A DNA stretch of 64,000 bases, taken from Cognatundibacterium squillarum. Its GTDB lineage: Bacteria > Pseudomonadota > Gammaproteobacteria > Burkholderiales > Burkholderiaceae_D. The stretch's first letter is position 1. The number at the start of each line of letters is the position of its first letter. The position numbers were made by a program, and so were the translations under genes. This document shows positions 54,156 through 61,779 of this stretch, piece after piece. The stretch is from NCBI RefSeq assembly GCF_014652435.1, contig NZ_BMYU01000010.1, forward strand, positions 1 through 64,000. Direction: 5' to 3'. Below the pieces are notes generated by a model. It was not told where the DNA came from, did no database searches, and was given only the letters and a program-made list of their open reading frames with translations.

Positions 54156-54953
54156 TCAGGCAGATTTCGCTGAGCGGTAAGACCAGATCAGTAAGCCGCC
54201 GCCAATCAGCACCATCGGCACCGACAACATCTGACCGGCAGAAATGCTGATGCCGGCGAAATCGACCATGTAGTCCGGTGTACGGAAATATTCGGTCAGG
54301 AAGCGGGCGCAGCCGTACAGCAGGGCGTACAGCGATGCCACCGCCAGTCGCGGACGCGGTTTGCGCGCAAACCACCACAGAATGATAAACACCAGCACCC
54401 CATCTACCAGCGCCTGATAAATCGGCGAAGGATGCACCGGTGTTGCCTGTCCCGGCCACATCATTGCCCACGGCAAATCCGCAGACGCCACGCGGCCCGG
54501 TAATTCATGGTTGATAAAGTTACCGATACGTCCGGCCGCATACCCCAGCGGTACCAGCGGCGCGATGAAGTCATACACATCGGCCAGATGCATCTTTGCT
54601 TTCCGCGCCCACAACGCCATCGCAATCACCACACCGATAAAGCCGCCGTGGAAAGACATGCCGCCTTTCCAGACCATGAAAATTTCCGCAGGGTGGCTCA
54701 TGTAATAAGAAAACCCGTAGAAAAACACTTCACCAAGACGGCCGCCAAGCACCACGCCGAGCACGCCGTAAAACAGCATGTCGTCGATGTGTTCTGCATT
54801 CCAGCCTTTGGCAGCAATGTGTGGCAAACGCAGTCGTAAGCGACCCAGCAGCACGAACTGCGTAAAGGCGACGAGGTACATCAGACCGTACCAGTGCACT
54901 GGCCAGTCAAAGATCCGGAAAGCAACCGGATCAGGATTCGGGTGTATCAGCAT
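54156..54953 (-). CDS. lgt: Prolipoprotein diacylglyceryl transferase
   Basis: Lgt attaches diacylglycerol to the Cys of prolipoproteins in the inner membrane. The 265-residue protein has seven membrane segments and the family motifs WHWYG-like VHWYGLMYLVAF, GGMSFHGGFIGVVIA (His-containing) and the Lgt signature GRIGNFINHELPGR with the essential Arg and Asn. I place the start at ATG 54953 (MLIHPNPDPVAF), which overlaps the end of the LysR gene by 7 bases. The upstream frame is unlike the family. The three genes Trp-rich, lysR-type and lgt are tightly packed. Confidence 0.94.
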   Translation of the reverse strand: MLIHPNPDPVAFRIFDWPVHWYGLMYLVAFTQFVLLGRLRLRLPHIAAKGWNAEHIDDMLFYGVLGVVLGGRLGEVFFYGFSYYMSHPAEIFMVWKGGMSFHGGFIGVVIAMALWARKAKMHLADVYDFIAPLVPLGYAAGRIGNFINHELPGRVASADLPWAMMWPGQATPVHPSPIYQALVDGVLVFIILWWFARKPRPRLAVASLYALLYGCARFLTEYFRTPDYMVDFAGISISAGQMLSVPMVLIGGGLLIWSYRSAKSA

Positions 54954-55852
54954 GAGGAAGACAGTAAAAACGGTAAAAAGTGTTGCAGCGCCGGTGCAGG
55001 CATATCCTTGCGCCACGCAACGCCGGTTTCCACCAGCGGTGCGGCAATACGCAGCCGGTGGTAGACAACGCCGGGCCGCTGTAAGTTCGCCACTGCTTGC
55101 GGAACCAGTGCCACGCCCATACCGGCAGCTACCAGTCCGATAATGGTTTGCATCTGTATCGCTTCCTGCGCAATCACTGGTGTCAGCCCGTGTTCGCGGT
55201 AGAACGAGAGTATGGTGTCATGCAGCGCGGCGGCAATTTTACGCGGAAACAGAATCAGCGGTGCGCCGGCAATGTCCTGCAGACTGACGCCGCCGGCTGG
55301 CAAGGTCATACTATCGGGTGCCGCCACGATCAGCGGTTCCGTGCGTACCGTCTGATACGAGATCATGGATTGCAGATGGGCGGGAACCGGCGGAATCAGC
55401 AAACCTGCATCAATTTCACCTTCCTGCAGCATACTGAGCTGGCGGTCCGTGGTAGCTTCGTGCAATTCGATGCGGATGCCGGGAAAGGCTTCGCGGTAGG
55501 CTTTCAGGGTACGCGGCAGGATGCTGTAGTCCGCAATCGAAATGAATGCGAGCCGCAGCGTACCGGCGGTTCCTGCAACAACCTCCTGCAGCATCGGCGC
55601 TAAATTTTCGGCTTGTGCCAGAATGCGGCGCGCTTCCGGCAACAAGGCTTGTCCGGCTTCGGTCAGCGCAATCTGGCGCGTGGTACGGACAAACAGGGCA
55701 ACACCGAGCGTGGCTTCCAGGTTCTGCACCGATTGCGACAGCGGCGGCTGTGTCATGTTCAGCCTCTGCGCCGCACGGCCGAAATGCAATTCTTCTGCAA
55801 CCGCAATGAATTGCTTTAACTGCCGCAGCTCGGGGAGATGAGGTTCACGCAT
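54947..55852 (-). CDS. LysR-family transcriptional regulator
   Basis: A 301-residue LysR-type regulator. The N-terminal winged helix-turn-helix (residues about 1-62: LRQLKQFIAVAEELHFGRAAQRLNMTQPPLSQSV, quoted in part FGRAAQRLNMTQPPLSQSV) is followed by a periplasmic-binding-protein-like effector domain. Its helix-turn-helix resembles BenM/CatR-type members, but I cannot assign a ligand. Its start is 9 bases after the stop of the Trp-rich gene, and its 3' end overlaps lgt. No divergent target gene is present, so it does not have the usual LysR layout. Confidence 0.86.
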   Translation of the reverse strand: MREPHLPELRQLKQFIAVAEELHFGRAAQRLNMTQPPLSQSVQNLEATLGVALFVRTTRQIALTEAGQALLPEARRILAQAENLAPMLQEVVAGTAGTLRLAFISIADYSILPRTLKAYREAFPGIRIELHEATTDRQLSMLQEGEIDAGLLIPPVPAHLQSMISYQTVRTEPLIVAAPDSMTLPAGGVSLQDIAGAPLILFPRKIAAALHDTILSFYREHGLTPVIAQEAIQMQTIIGLVAAGMGVALVPQAVANLQRPGVVYHRLRIAAPLVETGVAWRKDMPAPALQHFLPFLLSSSC

Positions 55853-55860
55853 AAGGACAA

Positions 55861-56097
55861 TCAGCGTTTGCGTTCATTCTTTTGATTGAACGCACGCTTA
55901 ACCCGTTCTTTGCGGATGGTGTCGTAGTGCAGATCCTGTTTTTTTGCATCCAGACCAAACAGACGCTCCAGAAATTCAAACCAGATAAACGCAAATACTG
56001 CGCCGCCGATCAGCCACCACCACGAAGCTTCTGCAAAAATCCAGATGCCGGCCAGTTTGAGTATCAGAAACAACACCAAAGGAATAATCAGAATCAT
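55861..56097 (-). CDS. Small Trp-rich membrane protein
   Basis: A 78-residue protein with two membrane segments, the second rich in Trp (AEASWWWLIGGAVFAFIWFEFLERLFGLDAKK). A basic tail follows (YDTIRKERVKRAFNQKNERKR). This matches the betaproteobacterial family called small Trp-rich protein (TIGR04438), whose role is unknown. A GGGACGG-type site precedes the ATG. It heads a short operon with a LysR regulator and lgt. Confidence 0.8.
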   Translation of the reverse strand: MILIIPLVLFLILKLAGIWIFAEASWWWLIGGAVFAFIWFEFLERLFGLDAKKQDLHYDTIRKERVKRAFNQKNERKR

Positions 56098-56280
56098 ATC
56101 CGTCCCGGAATGAAGCAGTGAGTTCTCGTATTTTCACCGCAGTAATTAGCAAAAAATTGCAAAACAAGACAGCAGAGATTAAAGCGGAATTTGCAGCAGG
56201 TCAATCAGCAAACCCCGTATCTGCCGCACACTCACAATCGCGCTAAAATGATTGCGCTTTATCTTAACCAGGAGAATGTA

Positions 56281-56589
56281 ATGAAATACAAACTGATGCT
56301 GGCAGCGATGATGGCTGCACTGGCTTCCGGTTCTGCTTTTGCAAATGCAGACCTCGCTAAAGCGAAAAACTGCATGACATGCCACTCTGTGGATGCCAAA
56401 GTCGTTGGCCCTGCATATAAAGAAGTCGCAAAGAAATATGCGGCAGATAAAAAAGCCGAAGCAATGCTGGTACAGAAAGTTATGAAGGGCGGCAGCGGAA
56501 CATGGGGTCCGGTTCCTATGCCGGCTAATCCGCAAGTATCTGAAGCAGAAGCCAAAACACTGGTGAAATGGGTACTGTCGCTGAAATAA
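56281..56589 (+). CDS. Periplasmic class I cytochrome c (c-551/c-552 type)
   Basis: A 102-residue cytochrome with a cleavable signal peptide (MKYKLMLAAMMAALASGSAFA). It carries one haem-binding CMTCH at residues 31-35 and an axial Met at residue 80 in WGPVPMPANPQVS. It is a small electron carrier that would shuttle between the bc1 complex and a terminal oxidase or other periplasmic acceptor. ATG 56281 follows an AGGAGAATGTA site, and a terminator follows. The neighbours are not electron-transport genes. Confidence 0.93.
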   Translation: MKYKLMLAAMMAALASGSAFANADLAKAKNCMTCHSVDAKVVGPAYKEVAKKYAADKKAEAMLVQKVMKGGSGTWGPVPMPANPQVSEAEAKTLVKWVLSLK

Positions 56590-56614
56590 TCTGTTCAGCA
56601 CATGAAGCCATAAA

Positions 56615-56645
56615 AAAAGCCCTGCAACTGCAGGGCTTTTTGTTT
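56615..56645. terminator. Bidirectional terminator between cytochrome c and the binding-protein gene
   Basis: A 12-bp stem AAAAGCCCTGCA/TGCAGGGCTTTT with an A-run before and a T-run after. The genes converge on it. Confidence 0.92.
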
Positions 56646-56661
56646 TACCGGATGCGGACGA

Positions 56662-57807
56662 TTATTTTGTCACGCTCAGGATTTCACGCTGACCACCTTT
56701 GTAGGTGTACAGAGTCAGAGTACCGTCTTTGATGTCGCCTTTGTCATCGAATGCGATGTCACCGGTAACACCACGGTATTTAATTTTCTTCAGTACTGGC
56801 AGGTATTTCGCTGGTTCTGCGGAACCGGCTTGTTTCATCGCTTCAACCATGACCATGACGGAGTCATAAACATACGGTGCGTAGATCTGAACCTGAACAC
56901 CATATTTTTTCTTGAATGCGGCTTTCCAGTCATCGCTGATTTTCTTCTGTGCTTCCAGAACACCGCCTGCTTCAGCACAAACTACCTGGCCTTCGCCGAT
57001 GCCGTCACCAGCCAGTTTAGGCAAGTCAGCGGTACAGATACCGTCACCACCCATGAACTTAGCATTGATGCCCAGTGCTTTCATTTGCTTCAGCATAGGA
57101 CCGGCAACTGCATCCATACCGCCGAAGAAAATCAGGTCTGGTTGTTTTGCTTTGATGGTCGTCAGAATCGCTGCGAAGTCATTGGACTTGTCAGTTGTAT
57201 GCTCAGTTGCAACAACTTCTGCGCCTTTACCTTTTGCGCCCTTGATAAATTCTTTGGCAACGCCTTCACCGTATGCTGTTTTGTCGTCGATCACAGCAAT
57301 TTTCTTCGCTTTGGAGATTTGCACAGCAAAGCGACCCAGTGTACCGCCCAGCTGACCGTCATTCGCTACAACGCGGAATGCGCCTTTAAAGCCCTGATTG
57401 GTGTAAGGAACAGCAGTTGCGGAAGGGGAAATCTGTGGAATACCTGCATCGTTGTAAATTTTGGAAGCAGGGATGGTTGTGCCGGAGTTCAGATGGCCGA
57501 TAACGCCGTTAACTTTCGCGTCCACCAGTTTTTGCGCAACGGTTGTACCTTGTTTCGGATCACCGCCGTCATCTTCAGCCAGCAGTTCGAATTTTACTTT
57601 TTTACCACCGATGGTCACGCCTTTGGCATTCAGATCTTCGATCGCCATTTTAGCGCCGAGTTCGTTGTCTTTACCCAGGTGAGCAATCGCGCCGGAAACA
57701 GGACCAACGTGACCAATTTTAACCACCATCTCCTGAGCCGCTGCAGTACCGGCGAAAGCGAAGGCAATTGCGCCAGCCAGTGGAATCATTTTAGTTTTGA
57801 ACGACAT
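56662..57807 (-). CDS. livK: Branched-chain amino acid ABC transporter substrate-binding protein (LivJ/LivK family)
   Basis: A 381-residue periplasmic binding protein. A signal peptide ends near AGTAAAQ and the mature part begins VVKIGHVGPVSGAIAHLGKDNELGA, the family signature. A central GHLNSGTTIPASKIYND and a late LPVLKKIKYRGVTGDIAFDDKGDIKDG (quoted in part: GVTGDIAFDDKGDIKDG) follow. It would bind leucine, isoleucine, valine or related compounds. The ABC membrane and ATPase genes are not next to it, so it is a separate transcription unit. I place the start at ATG 57807 because AGGAG lies 8 bases upstream. A long upstream region with a terminator-like hairpin suggests extra regulation. Confidence 0.9.
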   Translation of the reverse strand: MSFKTKMIPLAGAIAFAFAGTAAAQEMVVKIGHVGPVSGAIAHLGKDNELGAKMAIEDLNAKGVTIGGKKVKFELLAEDDGGDPKQGTTVAQKLVDAKVNGVIGHLNSGTTIPASKIYNDAGIPQISPSATAVPYTNQGFKGAFRVVANDGQLGGTLGRFAVQISKAKKIAVIDDKTAYGEGVAKEFIKGAKGKGAEVVATEHTTDKSNDFAAILTTIKAKQPDLIFFGGMDAVAGPMLKQMKALGINAKFMGGDGICTADLPKLAGDGIGEGQVVCAEAGGVLEAQKKISDDWKAAFKKKYGVQVQIYAPYVYDSVMVMVEAMKQAGSAEPAKYLPVLKKIKYRGVTGDIAFDDKGDIKDGTLTLYTYKGGQREILSVTK

Positions 57808-57960
57808 GTATGTACTCCTAAGGTTTATCAAGTAGGACAAGGTAATTGCTTAACCAACTTATTCAGACAACTGAATAAAATAAAAGGTACATCAGAAAAA
57901 TTGTTTAGCAAAGCGATTTTGTGCGGTTTTTTACTGAAAAGGACAATTTTTGTACGTCAC

Positions 57961-57983
57961 AAAAAAGCGCAATGCTGCGCTGT
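57961..57983 (-). terminator. Terminator-like hairpin upstream of livK
   Basis: On the minus strand AGCGCA-GCAT-TGCGCT followed by six T. It would stop leftward transcription before livK, either from the chemoreceptor gene or from an RNA gene in between. Confidence 0.6.
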
Positions 57984-58200
57984 GCCGCGCACTTTTTTTG
58001 TGCGCCGGCGCAGCCTCTGCGAAGCTGAAAAAAGCTGGCAATCCGGCTGTGCGGATTTGTGCCAATACAGCGTAGTGGCTGATCTTACAATCTTGCGCTT
58101 CGGAGACGGTGATTTCGTTTCTCCCGCCGGTAGTCGCCGAATTGGCAGTTTTCCTGCACAGCTTGCGGGCATTCTGTTGCTGAAGGGGAATATTATTCAG
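57961..58200 (-). ncRNA. Candidate structured leader or small RNA upstream of livK
   Basis: On the minus strand, a segment of about 200 bases ends in two GC-rich hairpins. The first is GCGCAC/GTGCGC with a seven-A loop. The second is AGCGCA/TGCGCT followed by six T (57961-57983), a good intrinsic terminator shape. The livK start is about 150 bases further on, so there is room for a separate promoter. It could be a small RNA or a conditional leader. It matches no family I can name, so the call rests on structure alone. Confidence 0.25.
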
Positions 58201-58449
58201 AGAGTTTTATTGCGATGCACAATCGAAGTATTCGCACGTTCAGTGCGCAGAATGCGCAGCTTTTGACAGGCATAAAATAAGCTGTGGGACGCAGTTGCAC
58301 CAACGGTTTTGTGGAAGGAATGCAACAGTTTTAAGTGCGGAGCAGCGTTACCGAGAAAAGCTGAAGTGCTATCTGCAGTCTCACTGATCGCCTTTAGCTA
58401 CTGCAAATGCATGCCGGCAAGCTGCCGGCATGCCCGTGTTTTATGCAGA

Positions 58450-60000
58450 TCAGCGGTTTAAACGGAACACGCTGGTCAGTCTGGCGAGATGTGCGGACTG
58501 ATCTTCCAGTGCTTTGGAGGCAGCAGCAGCCTGTTCAACCAGGGCTGCATTTTGCTGAGTCGCCTCGTCCATTTGAATGATGGCCTGATTGACTTCTTCA
58601 ATGCCGCTGCTTTGCTCCTGACTGGCTAAGGAGATTTCACTGATCATTTCACTGACTTTGTTAACATCGGATACCAGTTGGCGCATTGTACTGTCGGTGC
58701 GGTTGACTTGTTGCTTACCTGATTCAACTTTACTGACCGAATCATCGATCAAGCCTTTGATTTCGCGGGCTGCTGCGGCACTGCGTTGCGCCAGTGTACG
58801 TACTTCCGATGCCACCACAGCAAATCCACGACCCTGTTCACCGGCTCTCGCAGCTTCCACAGCCGCGTTCAGCGCCAGAATATTGGTTTGAAACGCGATA
58901 CCGTCGATAACACCGATAATATCGGTGACTTTTCCTGATGACTCGCTGATTTCCTGCATCGTTGCAGTCAGTGCTGCAATTGAGTTTCCGCTCTCATTGG
59001 CAGTGGCAGCTGCGTTCTGCGACAACTTCTGCGCAGCGAGGGCACTGGCGGCATTTTGTCTGACGGTTGAAGTCAGCTCTTCCATCGCAGAGGCGGTTTC
59101 CTCCAGCGAGCCAGCCTGTTGTTCAGTACGGTTCGATAAATCCTGATTTCCCTGAGCAATTTCTGAGGAAGCGATTGAAATCGCATCCGCGCCATGCCGG
59201 ACTTCGCCGACCAGTTTTTGCAGACTGTTACTCATGATGGAAATTGCGTTCAGCAAACGGCCGATTTCATCGGTGGAGCGTACTTCAATGTGACGCGTCA
59301 GATCACCTTTGGACACGGATTCCGCAACCGAGACAGCGTGTTCAAGATGCCCCGCAATCCAGCGGGCAAAAAATACGGCGAGCGCAATCGCCGCAACCAC
59401 AATCAGTAAAATTACTGCAATGACACCATTCCGCGAATTCTCATATACAGCGTTCGCTTGTTCGCTGGCGTCGTCTGCGGCTTTCTCGTTCTGGTTAGAG
59501 ATCGATTCAATCTTTTCATTCATAGCACGAAACAGCTTGTTTGAATCGCCTTTGAAAAGATTGCGGGCATCTTCTTTACTACCATCACGTGACAGTTGCA
59601 GCATGGCCTGATTGACTTTCAGGTACTGATTCAACAAGTCTTTCCACTCAGCATACTGTTTTCGTTCATCGTCTGCTGCCGGCACTTTTTCATATTCTGT
59701 CTGCTGCTTTCTCAGTGTTTCCAGACGTGTTGTCATTGCCTTTTCATTGTTTTGCATATCAGCTTCGCTGGCAGCTGCAATGTGGCTGGCTTCTGAAATG
59801 CGAAAGCGTGCGGTGGATAGCTGCAGCTTAGCCACAGCTTCAACACTGGGCAGGGAATCGGTTGCGATAAATGAGGATGCATGGTTCAGTTTGATCAGAG
59901 ATGACAGTGAAAATAGTCCCAGAAAGACATTTAAAACGATAAGTATGCTAAAGGCGGCAATAAGTTTTCCGCCGATACTGAGATTGCGAAACCAGTTCAT
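58450..60000 (-). CDS. Methyl-accepting chemotaxis protein
   Basis: A 516-residue chemoreceptor. TM1 (about 10-32), a periplasmic four-helix-type sensor (about 35-188), TM2 (about 190-212), a HAMP domain (about 212-265) and a methyl-accepting coiled coil follow. The hairpin tip contains [19 protein letters not shown], in the highly conserved signalling region. It ends in VFRLNR, without the NWETF-type CheR/CheB tether of Tar or Tsr, so it would be methylated in trans. No other chemotaxis gene is near. The ligand is unknown. Confidence 0.93.
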   Translation of the reverse strand: MNWFRNLSIGGKLIAAFSILIVLNVFLGLFSLSSLIKLNHASSFIATDSLPSVEAVAKLQLSTARFRISEASHIAAASEADMQNNEKAMTTRLETLRKQQTEYEKVPAADDERKQYAEWKDLLNQYLKVNQAMLQLSRDGSKEDARNLFKGDSNKLFRAMNEKIESISNQNEKAADDASEQANAVYENSRNGVIAVILLIVVAAIALAVFFARWIAGHLEHAVSVAESVSKGDLTRHIEVRSTDEIGRLLNAISIMSNSLQKLVGEVRHGADAISIASSEIAQGNQDLSNRTEQQAGSLEETASAMEELTSTVRQNAASALAAQKLSQNAAATANESGNSIAALTATMQEISESSGKVTDIIGVIDGIAFQTNILALNAAVEAARAGEQGRGFAVVASEVRTLAQRSAAAAREIKGLIDDSVSKVESGKQQVNRTDSTMRQLVSDVNKVSEMISEISLASQEQSSGIEEVNQAIIQMDEATQQNAALVEQAAAASKALEDQSAHLARLTSVFRLNR

Positions 60001-60269
60001 GTTCTGACCTTGTTATTTTAAAAGTAAAGGAAGTGTGGGAAATACGCGCGAAATGATCCAGATTGGCTAGTTCGGAACAGTTTTGACGTGTTGATGCCGC
60101 ACAATAAAGTTTTAGCTTATCATGCTAAATATGTTGCTAGTATATTGGAAAAGTGAATATTGCCATACAAACAGAAAAATACTGGCGGTATTACTGCTTG
60201 GTAGGCGAAGGGGAGAGGTAGTATGGTCCCGATTGCTGCAACTGCAAACGAGACCTTAGTTTGAATCAG

Positions 60270-60704
60270 TTACTGTTTTCCTGAGCGAATTTTCAGTAAT
60301 TCCTGTTGCACCGAGCGTGTAACCAGTTCATTTAATGAGTTGGCAAGACCAGTCCGGATTTCATCGGCAAGTTTATCGACTGCGGTTTGCAGTACGTCAG
60401 CCAGTCCGTCACGTACCCGGTGTTCAAGTACAAAATCAACACGGGTAAGTACCTGTTTCAGAACTGCTTCTCTGACAGTCAGTTCCATTGCATCCCAGTC
60501 CAGCTCCGGTGTGGAGGGTGTCGTTGTCAGCGCTTCTGCTGCTAACTTTTCGGATTGCATAAGCGGAGTATCCAGCACCGGAATATCGTCAGGTACAACA
60601 ACAGATACAGGCTCGCTTACAGCAATGGTTGTGGTAACGGTCTCAGCGACCGGTTCGATTATTTCTGTTAATACAGGAATGTTGGCGTCGTTCACAGAAG
60701 TCAT
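60270..60704 (-). CDS. Hypothetical protein downstream of holC
   Basis: A 144-residue protein with no family that I recognise with confidence. The N-terminal half is low-complexity and rich in Val, Thr, Glu and Pro (PVAETVTTTIAVSEPV). The C-terminal part is a likely alpha-helical, amphipathic domain (VLKQVLTRVDFVLEHRV, RTGLANSLNELVTRSVQQEL). The start overlaps the holC stop by 4 bases (ATGA), so it is translationally coupled to holC. This coupling suggests a role in the same replication context, but nothing in the sequence proves it. Confidence 0.55.
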   Translation of the reverse strand: MTSVNDANIPVLTEIIEPVAETVTTTIAVSEPVSVVVPDDIPVLDTPLMQSEKLAAEALTTTPSTPELDWDAMELTVREAVLKQVLTRVDFVLEHRVRDGLADVLQTAVDKLADEIRTGLANSLNELVTRSVQQELLKIRSGKQ

Positions 60705-61126
60705 GCGTTTGCCTGGAAATGATGAAGCTCGTGGCCGGATTGCTGGTAGCTGCGATAACGCTGACGACCTGCCTGAATATCATCTTCGGTACGACTGACG
60801 ATTTCAATCATGCGCTCAAATAGCGCAAACTGCTGCGGTGTATGCTGGGACAAGTTCAGCAGAATCCGGGTTTTATCTGTCTGCACCGGAAAAGGTTCAG
60901 CAGCTGTCAGCAACACAGAGGAATGCTTCGCCTGTGGACTTTCAGCGCCAGCATGTGCAATGAATTCCTGTTCGGAAATGGTCCAGAGGGCTTCGTCGAG
61001 AACGCGCAGCTGGCGGCTGTCCGGATGAAATACTGTGACATGACAATTGGTCTGATACGCCTTTCGTATCAGACGACAACAATAGCTTAATCTGTCAGCA
61101 ACGTTGCTGTGAAAGTCAATGCGCAT
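60701..61126 (-). CDS. holC: DNA polymerase III chi subunit
   Basis: HolC (chi) binds single-stranded-DNA-binding protein and joins the clamp loader through psi. The 141-residue protein begins MRIDFHSNVADRLSYCCRLIRKA, typical of chi, and carries VTVFHPDSRQLRVLDEALWT and NLSQHTPQQFALFERMIEIVSR. It is usually found between pepA and valS; here it lies downstream of a glutaredoxin-like gene in a folD-prlC operon. Its stop overlaps the start of the hypothetical gene. The gap from the upstream gene is 7 bases. Confidence 0.88.
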   Translation of the reverse strand: MRIDFHSNVADRLSYCCRLIRKAYQTNCHVTVFHPDSRQLRVLDEALWTISEQEFIAHAGAESPQAKHSSVLLTAAEPFPVQTDKTRILLNLSQHTPQQFALFERMIEIVSRTEDDIQAGRQRYRSYQQSGHELHHFQANA

Positions 61127-61133
61127 ACCGCGT

Positions 61134-61763
61134 TCAAAACTGAAAACCGGTATTCTGCTCCTGTTTTGCCGGTTTAGGAATGTTCTGCGCTTTTTTACGG
61201 GAATTTTTTTGTTCGCCGGTCGCAGGGGAGGCAGTGGCTGCTACTGGCACAAGTGCTTCTGCCGGAGGATTTTTATAATCTGAGGGCAAGCGGCTGGACG
61301 TCGGATATCCGGAGTTTTGCAGCGCCTGGCGGATTTCTTCTGGTGTGAATCCACGCAAACGCTGTCCGCCGATTTGTAAAAACGGCAGTTGAGTATCGCC
61401 GGATATCTGCTGGAATTTTTCAATGTCCTGATCCGTCGTCACAGTTTTTTCGGTATAAGGAACACCTTGTGATCGCAACAGGTTCTTCGCATCCTGACAA
61501 GGAGCACAGTTATTGCCTGTGTACACCGTCACAGGCGCATTTTGCACCGCCAGCGCCAGTTCATATGGCAGGCTGGCAGTGTTTGCCGGTTTGCTGAGAC
61601 TGCGGGTTTCCACCAGTTTTTGTCCGGGAGGCGGTGGCGTGTCTGAATATACCCACCGGCCATCAGGGCCGACAGATTTATACAATTGCGCAAATGCTTC
61701 GCCTGTACAGGACAGGCATGCAATTGCCAGCCCAAGACTGAAAAACTGATGTAAATACCGCAT
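61134..61763 (-). CDS. DUF4124 and glutaredoxin-domain secreted protein
   Basis: A 209-residue protein with a signal peptide (about 1-25, ending GEAFAQ). A DUF4124-like segment (LYKSVGPDGRWVYSDTPPPPG, cut here: YKSVGPDGRWVYSDTPP) follows. A glutaredoxin domain has the CAPC redox motif at Cys 86 and Cys 89 (GNNCAPCQDAKNLL) and the cis-Pro segment DTQLPFLQIGG. The C-terminal tail is Lys- and Pro-rich. A periplasmic thiol-disulfide role is likely but untested. It lies between prlC (16 bases) and holC (7 bases) in a tight operon. Confidence 0.82.
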   Translation of the reverse strand: MRYLHQFFSLGLAIACLSCTGEAFAQLYKSVGPDGRWVYSDTPPPPGQKLVETRSLSKPANTASLPYELALAVQNAPVTVYTGNNCAPCQDAKNLLRSQGVPYTEKTVTTDQDIEKFQQISGDTQLPFLQIGGQRLRGFTPEEIRQALQNSGYPTSSRLPSDYKNPPAEALVPVAATASPATGEQKNSRKKAQNIPKPAKQEQNTGFQF

Positions 61764-61779
61764 AGAAAACTCCGCTGTA

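Larger units (their letters stand above)
57808..58449. other. Long upstream region of the binding-protein gene
   Basis: About 640 bases without a convincing gene. Notable are a terminator-like hairpin on the minus strand (57961-57983), an adjacent GCGCAC/GTGCGC hairpin, and a GC-rich dyad GCATGCCGGCA/TGCCGGCATGC near 58410-58434 just past the chemoreceptor stop codon. Confidence 0.5.

Noticed and set aside
58081..58150. FMN-riboswitch-like fragments (CTTCGG...GGTGA...CCGGTAGTC)
   Set aside because: Only scattered similarity; the highly conserved core of the FMN element is absent and no riboflavin gene lies downstream on that strand.
56830..58266. A long plus-strand open frame of about 478 codons opposite livK and its leader
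   Set aside because: It lies antisense to a clear binding-protein gene, has no ribosome-binding site and shows no domain; it is a by-product of the livK codon pattern.
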